The notes beneath the pieces were generated by a model. It did no database searches. It was given only the letters and a program-made list of their open reading frames with translations, and was not told the DNA's origin. A stretch of 29,510 nucleotides of DNA from Oscillospiraceae bacterium (GTDB lineage: Bacteria > Bacillota_A > Clostridia > Oscillospirales > Oscillospiraceae), in the NCBI GenBank assembly GCA_024690695.1, contig JAILOS010000039.1, positions 1-29,510 on the forward strand, in the 5' to 3' direction. Shown here one piece after another: positions 21,773-29,269 of the stretch. A program made the position numbers and the translations under genes. The first letter of the stretch is position 1, and each line of letters begins with the position of its first letter.

Positions 21773-22903
21773 TTATCCTGCGGTCTGCAGATCAAGATAT
21801 TTCTTCAGATTCGCGTTCTTGCCGGCACGGATCTGATAGTATTCGTCACGGAAGGAAAACAGCAGCAGATGATCCTGCACCATCGCCATGCTGACGATCT
21901 CGTCGGCCGGAAAGCTGAATGCGCCGCATTCGAGCCTGTCGGCATAGCGCAGCAGCTTTCCGCGCGCCAGCAGCTCTTCCCGGTGGCCGGCGCCGATCCG
22001 GCTCAGCACGGCGCCTTCGTCGGAAAAACAGGGCTCGGAAGGGGAGAAATCAATCGTTTTAAGCGTTTTCCGCTGCCAGGCGTCCCAATCGGCGAGCGTG
22101 GAAAAAGGCTCGCACGGATTGAAAAAGCCCTCTTCCGTATAGTGCAGATCAAGACCGCAGGAGCAAAACACACGGTCGCCCCGACTTTGCAGCGTGCCGA
22201 TCCTGCGGCAGCTCGGACAGAGGTAGAGCATGCGCTCCAGCCCTTCGGCTCTCCTGCGTCCTTTGAAGGCGACGGGGTTTTCACGCTGACGCGTCCAGGC
22301 GTTTTCATACAGATCTCGCTCGATGAGCGCGTTGATCGCCTGCGGCGTCATGGAACGCAGCGTCTCCGGCGGATATATGCCGACCGGGGCGCCGTGGACG
22401 CGGCCGCGCCGAACGCCCTTGCCCCAGCGGGGGAGACTCAGATACGCGCCCTCGATCCGATAGGTCACGAGCGTCGCGCCGGAGCTCTTCACGAGCTTTC
22501 CGGTGGCCGGAAAAACCGGCCTGCTGACGCCGTCCCAGGTCTGCTCGCCTTCGGCGAAGAGACAGACCGAATGGCCGGCCTTCAGATGACGCAGACAGGC
22601 CTTGACCGTGTCCGCTCCCGAGGAAGCCTTTTTGCGCGGGATAGGCGCCAGAAACCGCTCGAGAAGCCGCGAGACGAAGCCGAGACGGAAGATGTGCTCG
22701 CTTGCGACGAAATAGACCTGTTTTTCCGGCAGACTCATCGCCACGAGCAGCGGATCCCAGCCGCAGCTGTGATTCGGGATCAGCAGAACGGGCCCGTCCA
22801 CGGAGAGGTCTTCGTGCGTCATATTGAATTTTCGGCAGATATAGCGGTGACAGAGCCTGTACAGCGCCCGCCAGTTCCGCTGCAGTCTTTCATGATCGTC
22901 CAT
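21773..22903 (-). CDS. PlsC-type acyltransferase with C-terminal zinc ribbon
   Basis: A 376-residue protein. The first ~210 residues are a lysophospholipid acyltransferase (PlsC) domain with the catalytic NHSCGWD (N44-H45-x4-D50) and a FAEGEQTWDG block, which corresponds to the usual F-P-E-G-x-R/T motif. A zinc ribbon CPSC-x14-CSC follows (Cys229, 232, 247, 249), then about 120 residues ending in a beta-rich segment (MAMVQDHLLLFSFRDEYYQI). Classical PlsC proteins are about 240 residues and lack this tail. It probably acylates a lysolipid at the inner face of the membrane; the tail may sense or bind something (inference). It is first in an operon with the GltS-type gene. Confidence 0.9.
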   Translation of the reverse strand: MDDHERLQRNWRALYRLCHRYICRKFNMTHEDLSVDGPVLLIPNHSCGWDPLLVAMSLPEKQVYFVASEHIFRLGFVSRLLERFLAPIPRKKASSGADTVKACLRHLKAGHSVCLFAEGEQTWDGVSRPVFPATGKLVKSSGATLVTYRIEGAYLSLPRWGKGVRRGRVHGAPVGIYPPETLRSMTPQAINALIERDLYENAWTRQRENPVAFKGRRRAEGLERMLYLCPSCRRIGTLQSRGDRVFCSCGLDLHYTEEGFFNPCEPFSTLADWDAWQRKTLKTIDFSPSEPCFSDEGAVLSRIGAGHREELLARGKLLRYADRLECGAFSFPADEIVSMAMVQDHLLLFSFRDEYYQIRAGKNANLKKYLDLQTAG

Positions 22904-22940
22904 GCGGCACCCGGATCCTGTTACTTAAAAACTTTATATT

Positions 22941-22969
22941 ATTTTAGCACGTTTTTGCTCCGCGCACAA
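22941..22969 (-). promoter_or_regulatory. Promoter of the acyltransferase-GltS operon
   Basis: On the minus strand: TTGTGC (22964-22969), 17-base spacer, TAAAAT (22941-22946). The -35 box overlaps an 11-base tandem repeat. Confidence 0.65.
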
Positions 22970-22986
22970 GTAGATCACAAGTAGAT
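22965..22986. repeat. 11-base tandem duplication overlapping a -35 box
   Basis: CACAAGTAGAT occurs twice in perfect tandem (22965-22975 and 22976-22986). The first copy supplies most of the -35 box of the acyltransferase promoter. Confidence 0.85.
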
Positions 22987-23004
22987 AAAGAAAAGGGTAT
23001 GAAA

Positions 23005-23036
23005 AATCCCGACAGGAGAGCTCGTCTGTCGGGATT
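23005..23036 (-). terminator. Terminator of the XpaC-TelA-LemA operon
   Basis: An 11-base stem AATCCCGACAG (23005-23015) / CTGTCGGGATT (23026-23036). Read on the minus strand it is followed by TTTTTC, right behind the LemA-like gene. Confidence 0.88.
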
Positions 23037-23041
23037 CGGTT

Positions 23042-23572
23042 TCATGCGAAGGCGCTCGGCAGCTTGACGCCGCACAGGCGGGCCATAAAGCCGGAGAAGA
23101 CGTTCAGATCGTCGCGGAAGAAACGGGCGACCCTGGCGTTATAGTCCGAATCTCCGATCTTTTCCTGTGACTGGGCGGCCAGCGCCAGCCAGTGCTCCGA
23201 TTCAGCGCCGTCCTCGGCGGAGAGCGTTTCGCGGCTGAGCTGGGCTTCACAGCGGCGAAGCTCGCTGCTGAGCTCCTGATACAGGTCGTATATTTCACTC
23301 AGATCGCGCTTTTTCAGGTCCTGCCGGAGATGGGCGGACAGCGAAACGAGCGTCGAAGTATCGAGCCCGTAGCTCTCGGCGATCCCGGCGAGGCCTTCCG
23401 CGCTGTCGCAGAGACTTTTCAGAGAATCGGCGATCCCGTTTCCGGCGAAGAAACGATCCGTCACGTCGTCCGCCAGCGGCTGAAGATTCCGCCGCACGGA
23501 GAAGAAGGTGGATCCGACCACCACAAGCGCGCAGATCAGGATCGCAACGACGGTATTACGAAGAAATTTCAT
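23042..23572 (-). CDS. LemA-like membrane-anchored protein
   Basis: The 176-residue protein has one N-terminal hydrophobic helix (residues ~5-25), then an all-helical soluble part. The end, SDYNARVARFFRDDLNVFSGFMARL, resembles the conserved C-terminus of LemA proteins (YN-x2-V-x2-F ... G-F). LemA proteins are envelope proteins of unclear function. This copy is shorter and more divergent than typical LemA, so the assignment is tentative. It is last in an operon behind telA (33 bases) with a weak ribosome site, and it is followed by a terminator. Confidence 0.65.
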   Translation of the reverse strand: MKFLRNTVVAILICALVVVGSTFFSVRRNLQPLADDVTDRFFAGNGIADSLKSLCDSAEGLAGIAESYGLDTSTLVSLSAHLRQDLKKRDLSEIYDLYQELSSELRRCEAQLSRETLSAEDGAESEHWLALAAQSQEKIGDSDYNARVARFFRDDLNVFSGFMARLCGVKLPSAFA

Positions 23573-23605
23573 GGCAAAAAACCTGTTTCTTCAGCGCCGC
23601 AGCGA

Positions 23606-24754
23606 TCAGCCGCGCATTTCAAGCAGCTTCTGCTTGAGCTGTCCCTCGATGCGGCCGAGCTCTTCTTCGGCCTGGGCACGGCGGGCGCGGCCGTCGTCCT
23701 GGATCTGACGGACCTCGTCGAGCGTGGCGATCAGCTCTTCGTTGGTCTTCTTGAGCGTCTCCATATCGACGATGCCGCGCTCGGACTCCGTCGCGACGGC
23801 GACGCTGCCCTGATGCAGCGCCTGGGCGTTCTTGATCAGCAGATCGTTCGTCACGTTCGTCACCTCTCGCTGCGCTTTCATGGCCTGCTCGGAGTGGTAC
23901 ATCGACAGGGCCATGACCATCTGGTTTTTCCACAGGGGGATCGTGTTGACGATAGAGGAGTGGATCTTCTCCGCCATCAGCGTGTCGTTGTTCTGCACCA
24001 TGCGGATCTGCGGGGCCATCTGCACCGAGATCGTGCGGGTGAGCTCGAGGTCGTGGATCTTCTTCTCAAAGCGGCCGACCATGTTGGCAAAGTCGTTGGC
24101 GGCCTGCGCGTCCTCGGGCAGCCCACTCTCGATCGCCTTCTGCTTGAGCTTCGGCAGCTCCTCGTTGCGCAGCTGCTCGATCTTCAGCTTGCCGGCGATG
24201 ATATACATCGTCAGCTCCTTCAGATACTCCTGGTTGCGGTCGTACATCTTGTCCATCATGCTGATATCCTTCATCAGCGTGATCTCGTGGTTTTCCAGCG
24301 CCTCCACGATCTTGTCGACGTTGACCTCGGCTTTGTCGTACTGAGCCTTCAGAGAAGCGATGTTCTGCGCGGTCTTTTTGAAAAGCCCGAGGAAGCCCTT
24401 TTTCTCTTCGGGCCCGAAATTCAGGCCCTGCAGCTCAACGACGAGATCACCGAGCTTTTCGCCGACCTGGCCGAGATCCTTGGTGCGCACCGTCTTGAGG
24501 GCGGCGTCGGAAAACTCCGTGATGTTCTTCTGGGCGGCGCTGCCGTAGTTCATGACCTGCTCGGTGTTCAGCACGTCGATCTTCTGGGAGAATTCCTTGA
24601 CGGCGGCCTGTTCGGCGGGAGAGAGTTTTTCCAGCTCGGGGCGCTCGATGGGAGCCTCTTTTTCTTCTTTTTCCGGTTCGGGAGCCACGGCTGCCGCGGC
24701 GGCGGTGGGTTCGAGGGTCAGGCTGGGGATACTGGATTCGGTCGTCATAATCAT
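23606..24754 (-). CDS. TelA family (toxic anion resistance) protein
   Basis: A 382-residue protein with a low-complexity Ala/Glu/Pro start (~1-45) and a long all-helical TelA domain. Recognisable segments are IVEALENHEITLMKDISMMD, YIIAGKLKIEQL and the central TRTISVQMAPQIRMVQNND, followed by NTIPLWKNQMVMALSMY. TelA homologues are linked to tellurite and cell-envelope stress tolerance, but their mechanism is unsettled and tellurite need not be the natural substrate. It lies 20 bases behind the XpaC-like gene. Either ATG 24752-24754 or 24746-24748 could start translation; GAAAGGA suits both. Confidence 0.93.
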   Translation of the reverse strand: MIMTTESSIPSLTLEPTAAAAAVAPEPEKEEKEAPIERPELEKLSPAEQAAVKEFSQKIDVLNTEQVMNYGSAAQKNITEFSDAALKTVRTKDLGQVGEKLGDLVVELQGLNFGPEEKKGFLGLFKKTAQNIASLKAQYDKAEVNVDKIVEALENHEITLMKDISMMDKMYDRNQEYLKELTMYIIAGKLKIEQLRNEELPKLKQKAIESGLPEDAQAANDFANMVGRFEKKIHDLELTRTISVQMAPQIRMVQNNDTLMAEKIHSSIVNTIPLWKNQMVMALSMYHSEQAMKAQREVTNVTNDLLIKNAQALHQGSVAVATESERGIVDMETLKKTNEELIATLDEVRQIQDDGRARRAQAEEELGRIEGQLKQKLLEMRG

Positions 24755-24774
24755 TCAATCCTTTCCTCTGTCGT

Positions 24775-25581
24775 TCAGTTCGCTTGGGCGACCTCGCCCT
24801 TGTTTTCTTCTTCGATGATGAAGTCTTTTTCGCCGGAAAGACCTTCCCGGGCGAGCATGGTGTTCATGACGGAGATATCGGTTTCGATATCGAGCGCCTG
24901 GTTGGCAAAGAGGGAGTCGAGGCGCTTTTTGTAGGCGACGATCGCCGCGTCTAGCATCTCGTTGATGCTGTTCATGCTCTTGTTCAGATTCTCGCCCTCG
25001 ATGCCCTGCGCGCTCATGCGGTCGTAGGCGTTGAGCAGCTTGATCGTCGTCGGCAGATAGTAGTTCATGAACTTTTTGATCTGCGGGATGTCGGAGGGGT
25101 CTTCGATCGCGTCCTGGGTGATCTTGTCCGTGATGCGCATGATCTCGTTGATCTTGCCGCGGACCTCGGGATCCTTGATCGACAGGTACAGCCGTCCCAT
25201 CTCGCTGAGCGCGCGGTTGCCTTCCTCCACGATGGGGTCGATCTCCGGGCCGTAGCTCTTTTTTGCGGGCGAGGGGGCAGGAGCGGGAGCCGGCGCGGCT
25301 GGCGCGGAAGCATATTCGGTCTTGCGGACGGACGTGCCGCCGGGATCGGTCTTTCTCACGCCGGACGCCTGCGGAGCGCTCGCGCGTTTGGGCTCGGCTT
25401 CCTTTTTCTGCGCGGCGGAGGCCGTGATCCTTCCGAACAGGAAAGCGGCGGACAGGCAGATGCCGGCGGTCATCAGCAGACCCCACAGCTCGTAGATCGG
25501 GATAATGCCGCTCAAAATGAGCCAGACGATCGCAAAGGTGTAGAACGGGCCCGAAGGGCGTTTTCTTCTGCGGTTGTACAA
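24775..25581 (-). CDS. XpaC-like (5-bromo-4-chloroindolyl phosphate hydrolysis family) protein
   Basis: The 268-residue protein starts at TTG 25579-25581, seven bases after AAAGGAGG. The nearest ATG overlaps that site and is in another frame. Two hydrophobic segments (~14-32 and ~35-51) are followed by a Pro/Ala-rich linker (~60-105). A helical XpaC domain then begins, with DPIVEEGNRALSEMGRLY, MNYYLPTTIKLLNAYDRM and DISVMNTMLAREGL. XpaC-type proteins are regularly found next to TelA and probably act with it at the membrane; the enzyme name comes from an early observation and should not be taken literally. First gene of the operon. Confidence 0.92.
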   Translation of the reverse strand: MYNRRRKRPSGPFYTFAIVWLILSGIIPIYELWGLLMTAGICLSAAFLFGRITASAAQKKEAEPKRASAPQASGVRKTDPGGTSVRKTEYASAPAAPAPAPAPSPAKKSYGPEIDPIVEEGNRALSEMGRLYLSIKDPEVRGKINEIMRITDKITQDAIEDPSDIPQIKKFMNYYLPTTIKLLNAYDRMSAQGIEGENLNKSMNSINEMLDAAIVAYKKRLDSLFANQALDIETDISVMNTMLAREGLSGEKDFIIEEENKGEVAQAN

Positions 25582-25609
25582 ATGCCATCCTCCTTTCTTT
25601 CATCCAGTT

Positions 25610-25638
25610 ATTCTATATCGAAACGACCCGTTCGTCAA
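25610..25638 (-). promoter_or_regulatory. Promoter of the XpaC-TelA-LemA operon
   Basis: On the minus strand: TTGACG (25633-25638), 17-base spacer, TAGAAT (25610-25615), 28 bases before the TTG start. Confidence 0.75.
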
Positions 25639-25746
25639 GAGCGGGCTGGCTCTCCGGCAGCCTGTATTTGTAAATAAAACGCAAATTTGAAAAAACGGGC
25701 GAAAAACGCCTTTTCTGCACGCGCGGAACTTGACGAGCGGAAGGGC

Positions 25747-25776
25747 TTGCAAAAAGGACGGCATCTGTTGTATAAT
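25747..25776 (+). promoter_or_regulatory. Promoter of rpe
   Basis: TTGCAA (25747-25752), 18-base spacer, TATAAT (25771-25776), 43 bases before the rpe ATG. Confidence 0.75.
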
Positions 25777-25819
25777 CACACGAAAGCCGAAAAAGGCCTG
25801 CAGGCCGGAGGAGGACGAA

Positions 25820-26476
25820 ATGGTCAAAATTGCGCCGTCCGTTTTATCAGCGGATTTCGCCAGACTCGGCGACGAGGTGAGGGACGTCTGCCGGGCGGGG
25901 GCGGATATGATCCATTTCGACGTGATGGACGGCCTGTTCGTGCCGAACATCTCGGTCGGCATCCCCGTCCTCCGCTCCCTGCGGCGCGCGAGCGACGCGT
26001 TTCTCGACGTGCATCTGATGATCGACCGTCCCGTCCGCTACGTCGAAGCCTTCTGCAAAGCCGGGGGAGATCTCGTAAACGTGCACGTGGAATCGGATAC
26101 GCCGGAAAAGATTCTCGAGGCGATCGCCCTCGTGCGCTCCTGCGGGAAAAAAACCGGCGTCACGCTTAAGCCCGGCACGCCGGCGGAGGCGGCCGAGCCG
26201 TATCTGCCGCTGGTCGATCTCGTGCTTGTCATGACCGTGGAGCCCGGCTTCGGCGGGCAGCGCTTTATGAGCGGCCAGCTGCCGAAGATCGCCGCGCTTC
26301 GGGAGCGGATCAACGCCATCAATCCCGGCTGCCTGCTGGAGGTGGACGGCGGCGTCGACGAACAGACCGCGCCGCTGGCCGTTGAGGCCGGGGCGAACGT
26401 GCTCGTCGCCGGCAGCGCCGTGTTCGGCAAAAGCGACCGCGGGGCCGCGATCGCCGCTCTGCGGCAGAACTTTTGA
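25820..26476 (+). CDS. rpe: Ribulose-phosphate 3-epimerase
   Basis: A 218-residue TIM-barrel protein of normal length. It interconverts ribulose-5-phosphate and xylulose-5-phosphate in the pentose phosphate pathway. Landmarks are KIAPSVLSADFARLGDEV, the catalytic-Asp segment MIHFDVMDGLFVPN, LDVHLMI, the second catalytic-Asp region VMTVEPGFGGQRF and EVDGGV. The start ATG at 25820 follows GGAGGAGG. It is followed by recR after 15 bases in the same direction. In Clostridia rpe often follows a ribosome-GTPase/PrpC/PrkC block, but here it has its own promoter and an XpaC operon on the other side. Confidence 0.98.
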   Translation: MVKIAPSVLSADFARLGDEVRDVCRAGADMIHFDVMDGLFVPNISVGIPVLRSLRRASDAFLDVHLMIDRPVRYVEAFCKAGGDLVNVHVESDTPEKILEAIALVRSCGKKTGVTLKPGTPAEAAEPYLPLVDLVLVMTVEPGFGGQRFMSGQLPKIAALRERINAINPGCLLEVDGGVDEQTAPLAVEAGANVLVAGSAVFGKSDRGAAIAALRQNF

Positions 26477-26491
26477 AAGGGAGCTGAGCGC

Positions 26492-27091
26492 ATGTCCTTT
26501 TTTCCCGCCTCTCTGGAAATCCTGATCGAAAAATTCGCGTCGCTGCCCGGCGTCGGCCGTAAGAGCGCGCAGCGTCTGGCCTTTCACGTTCTTGCTCTCC
26601 CGGACGCCGAGGCGAAGAGCTTTGCCGAGGCGATCCTGGACGCCAAAGAGAAGGTGCACTGCTGCCGTGTCTGTCAGAATCTCACCGAGGGAGAGCTCTG
26701 CCCGATCTGCGCCAGCGACCGGCGGGACCGCTCGCTGATCTGCGTCGTCTCCGAGCCGCGCGACGTGCTGAGCATCGAGAGGGGACGGGAATACAACGGC
26801 ACCTATCACGTGCTGCACGGCGTGCTGTCGCCAATGAGCCACGTCGGCCCGGACGATATCCGCATCAAGGAGCTGCTGGTCCGCGTGGCCGAGGAGAAGG
26901 TGGAGGAGGTCATCATGGCCACGAACCCCGACACCGAGGGCGAGGCGACGGCGATGTACATCTCAAGGCTTCTCAAGCCCTTCGGCGTCAGGGTGACCCG
27001 TCTGGCCTACGGGATCCCGGTCGGCTCCAATCTGGAGTTTGCCGACGACGCCACGCTCAATCGCGCGATCGAGGGCAGGACGGAGATGTGA
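26492..27091 (+). CDS. recR: Recombination protein RecR
   Basis: A 199-residue protein of standard length, acting with RecF and RecO to load RecA at gapped DNA. It has an N-terminal helix-hairpin-helix (SLPGVGRKSAQRLAFHVL), a zinc finger (CCRVCQNLTEGELCPIC) and a Toprim domain (LICVVSEPRDVLSIER, then MATNPDTEGEATAMY). AAGGGAG lies seven bases before the ATG. It is likely co-transcribed with rpe. dnaX/yaaK, the common neighbours of recR, are not present here. Confidence 0.98.
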   Translation: MSFFPASLEILIEKFASLPGVGRKSAQRLAFHVLALPDAEAKSFAEAILDAKEKVHCCRVCQNLTEGELCPICASDRRDRSLICVVSEPRDVLSIERGREYNGTYHVLHGVLSPMSHVGPDDIRIKELLVRVAEEKVEEVIMATNPDTEGEATAMYISRLLKPFGVRVTRLAYGIPVGSNLEFADDATLNRAIEGRTEM

Positions 27092-27180
27092 CCGTCCCGC
27101 TATAAATAATCGCTCGAACGGGTACAATAGTTCTGCCCGTCGGCAGAGCATTTACATATTACAATCTGAATGGAGTACAA

Positions 27181-28836
27181 ATGGCATCTAAACTGAAAAT
27201 CATTCCCCTGGGGGGACTTGGCGAAATCGGAAAAAACATGACGGCCTATGAATTCGGCGGCGACATCGTCGTGGTCGACTGCGGCATGGGCTTTCCCGAC
27301 GAGGATATGTATGGCGTCGACGTCGTACTGCCGGATATCAGCTATCTGCGCGCCAATGCGTCCCGGATCCGCGGCATCGTGCTCACGCACGGACACGAGG
27401 ATCATATCGGCGCGATCCCCTACGTGATCCGGGAGCTGGACGTTCCCATCTACACCACGCCGCTCACGGCGGCGCTCGTCGAGCTCAAGCTCGAAGAGAA
27501 CGATCTGCTGAAGACCACGCAGATCTTTACCAGAAAGGCCGGCGACGTGTTCAGGCTCGGCTGCTTTGAGATCGAGATGATCCACGTCAACCACAGTATC
27601 CCCGATTCCGTCGCGCTGGCGATCCACACGCCGATCGGCACCGTGATCCACACCGGCGACTGGAAAATCGACGTCACGCCGATCAGCGGCGGCATGATCG
27701 ACCTCACCAGACTCGGCAAGCTCGGCGAAGAAGGCGTTCTCGCACTGCTGAGCGATTCGACGAACATCGAAAAACCCGGCCATTCCGATTCTGAACGAAA
27801 AGTGGGAGAGAGCTTTGACAAGCTCTTCCTCGGCTGTGACAAGCGCATCATCATCACGACCTTCGCCTCCAACGTTCACCGGCTGCAGCAGATCATCAAC
27901 GTGGCGGCGAAATACAAGCGCAAGGTCGCCATCACGGGACGCAGCATGGAAAACGTGCTGCGCATGGCGACCGAGCTCGGCTATATGGAGATTCCGGACA
28001 ACGTGATGGTCGATCTCGAGCAGATCAACAGCCTGCCGAAAAACCAGATTGTCATCATCTCCACCGGCAGCCAGGGCGAGAGCATGTCCGCCCTCTACCG
28101 CATGGCGTTTTCCGAGCATAAGCAGGTCCGCATCAACGCGGGGGACCGCATCATCATCTCCGCCTCCGCGATCCCCGGCAACGAAAACACGATCAGCCGC
28201 GTGATCGACGAGCTTTTCCACAAGGGCGCCGAGGTCATCTATCAGCGCAACACCGCCCTGCACGTCTCCGGGCACGCCTGCCAGGAGGAGCAGAAGATGC
28301 TGCTGGCGCTGGTCAAGCCCAAGTATTTCATCCCTGTCCACGGCGAGTACCGCATGCTCATGAAGCATGCTGAGATCGGCCGCATGATGGGTGTTCAGCC
28401 GAAGAACATCGTCATCCCCGAAAACGGACGCGTCATCGAAATCACGAAGAAGAGCATCACAGCGGGGGATTCCGTACCCTCCGGCGCCGTTCTGGTGGAC
28501 GGCGGCATGGGCGAGGTCGGCAGCGTGGTCATGCGCGACAGGCACAAGCTCGCCGAGGACGGCATGGTGGTCGTCGTGCTGCCGTACTCGTCCTACGATC
28601 ACAAGCTTATCGGAACGCCCGAGATCGTGACCCGCGGCTTTATCTATGTCAAGGAGGCCGAGGAGCTGATGGAGGAGCTCAAGCGCGTGACGATGGAGAG
28701 CGTTGAGGCCTGCGAGGCGCAGCATATCAGCGACTGGACGGCCATCAAGACCAAGATCAAGAGCAACCTTTCCGGTTTCCTCTTCAAGACTACCCACCGC
28801 AGTCCGATGATCCTGCCCGTCATTACGGAGATATAA
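27181..28836 (+). CDS. rnj: Ribonuclease J
   Basis: A 551-residue beta-CASP metallo-hydrolase of standard RNase J length, with 5'-3' exo- and endoribonuclease activity in mRNA decay and rRNA maturation. Motifs are IPLGGLGEIGKNM at the start, the metal site LTHGHEDHIGAIPY, the beta-CASP region STNIEKPGHSDSE and FASNVHRLQQII, STGSQGESMSAL, HVSGHACQEE and FIPVHGEYRML. ATG 27181 follows TGGAG. The 89-base gap before it holds a small hairpin CTGCC-CGTC-GGCAG (27133-27146) and TACAAT boxes without a convincing -35. Its stop is three bases from the next ATG. Confidence 0.98.
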   Translation: MASKLKIIPLGGLGEIGKNMTAYEFGGDIVVVDCGMGFPDEDMYGVDVVLPDISYLRANASRIRGIVLTHGHEDHIGAIPYVIRELDVPIYTTPLTAALVELKLEENDLLKTTQIFTRKAGDVFRLGCFEIEMIHVNHSIPDSVALAIHTPIGTVIHTGDWKIDVTPISGGMIDLTRLGKLGEEGVLALLSDSTNIEKPGHSDSERKVGESFDKLFLGCDKRIIITTFASNVHRLQQIINVAAKYKRKVAITGRSMENVLRMATELGYMEIPDNVMVDLEQINSLPKNQIVIISTGSQGESMSALYRMAFSEHKQVRINAGDRIIISASAIPGNENTISRVIDELFHKGAEVIYQRNTALHVSGHACQEEQKMLLALVKPKYFIPVHGEYRMLMKHAEIGRMMGVQPKNIVIPENGRVIEITKKSITAGDSVPSGAVLVDGGMGEVGSVVMRDRHKLAEDGMVVVVLPYSSYDHKLIGTPEIVTRGFIYVKEAEELMEELKRVTMESVEACEAQHISDWTAIKTKIKSNLSGFLFKTTHRSPMILPVITEI

Positions 28837-28839
28837 AAG

Positions 28840-29172
28840 ATGAACATCCAGATTTTCGGCAAATCCAAGTGCTTCGACACCAAAAAGGCCGAGCGCTGGT
28901 TCAAGGAGCGCCGGATCAAATATCAGTACATCGATATCGTCAAGTACGGCATGAGCAGGGGAGAGCTGCAGAGCGTGAAGAACGCCGTCGGGCTCGACAA
29001 TCTGGCCGACCCGAAGGATCAGGACTACGCCCTGTTCCAGTATCTCGCCGGCAGCGACGCAAAGCTCGAAAAGCTCTTCGAGGTGCCGGAGATGATTCGA
29101 ACGCCCGTCGTGCGAAACGGGAAAAAGGCCACGGTGGGCTATTGCCCGGAGATCTGGAAGGACTGGGAATAA
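28840..29172 (+). CDS. ArsC/Spx/YffB-like thioredoxin-fold protein
   Basis: The 110-residue protein matches the ArsC/YffB family. A single N-terminal Cys (FGKSKCFDTKKAERWF, Cys11) takes the place of the catalytic Cys, and the conserved R-T-P region occurs near the end (MIRTPVVRNGKKATVGY). There is no C-x-x-C switch as in Spx, and the spacing resembles YffB (C-D-T-x-K-K-A). It could be a glutathione/thiol-linked reductase or a regulator; arsenate reduction is not demonstrated. It starts three bases after the RNase J stop, so it shares that transcript, and it ends at a strong terminator. Confidence 0.88.
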   Translation: MNIQIFGKSKCFDTKKAERWFKERRIKYQYIDIVKYGMSRGELQSVKNAVGLDNLADPKDQDYALFQYLAGSDAKLEKLFEVPEMIRTPVVRNGKKATVGYCPEIWKDWE

Positions 29173-29177
29173 AACAG

Positions 29178-29208
29178 AACGGGGCGCTTATCAGCGCCCC
29201 GTTTCTAT
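29178..29208 (+). terminator. Terminator of rnj-arsC-like operon
   Basis: An 11-base stem AACGGGGCGCT (29178-29188), loop TATC, AGCGCCCCGTT (29193-29203), then a T-rich stretch. Confidence 0.9.
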
Positions 29209-29224
29209 CTGTATGAACGACCAA

Positions 29225-29254
29225 AAAAACAGCCCCGCTCGTTTGAGCGGGGCT
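29225..29254 (-). terminator. Terminator of the minus-strand flavin oxidoreductase gene
   Basis: Stem AGCCCCGCTC (29231-29240), loop GTTT, GAGCGGGGCT (29245-29254). On the minus strand it is followed by a run of Ts. It lies back to back with the terminator at 29178-29208. Confidence 0.9.
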
Positions 29255-29269
29255 GAGGTCTTATGGGGA

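Noticed and set aside
20243..22984. A 913-codon open frame on the plus strand, antisense to the GltS-type and PlsC-type genes
   Set aside because: Low-complexity Ala/Arg/Gln/Asp/His-rich product with no domain. It runs opposite to two clear genes with good start sites and is a by-product of GC-rich codon use.
24755..25603. A minus-strand ATG frame overlapping the XpaC-like gene
   Set aside because: Its ATG falls inside the ribosome binding site of the TTG start and its product is Arg-rich and domain-less.
27092..27180. Possible riboswitch or structured leader before RNase J
   Set aside because: Only a 5-base-pair hairpin (27133-27146) and unsupported TACAAT boxes are visible; no known riboswitch pattern.
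27100..28797. A 565-codon minus-strand frame over RNase J
   Set aside because: Antisense to a textbook RNase J, with a repetitive His/Asp/Val/Gly-rich product and no ribosome site.
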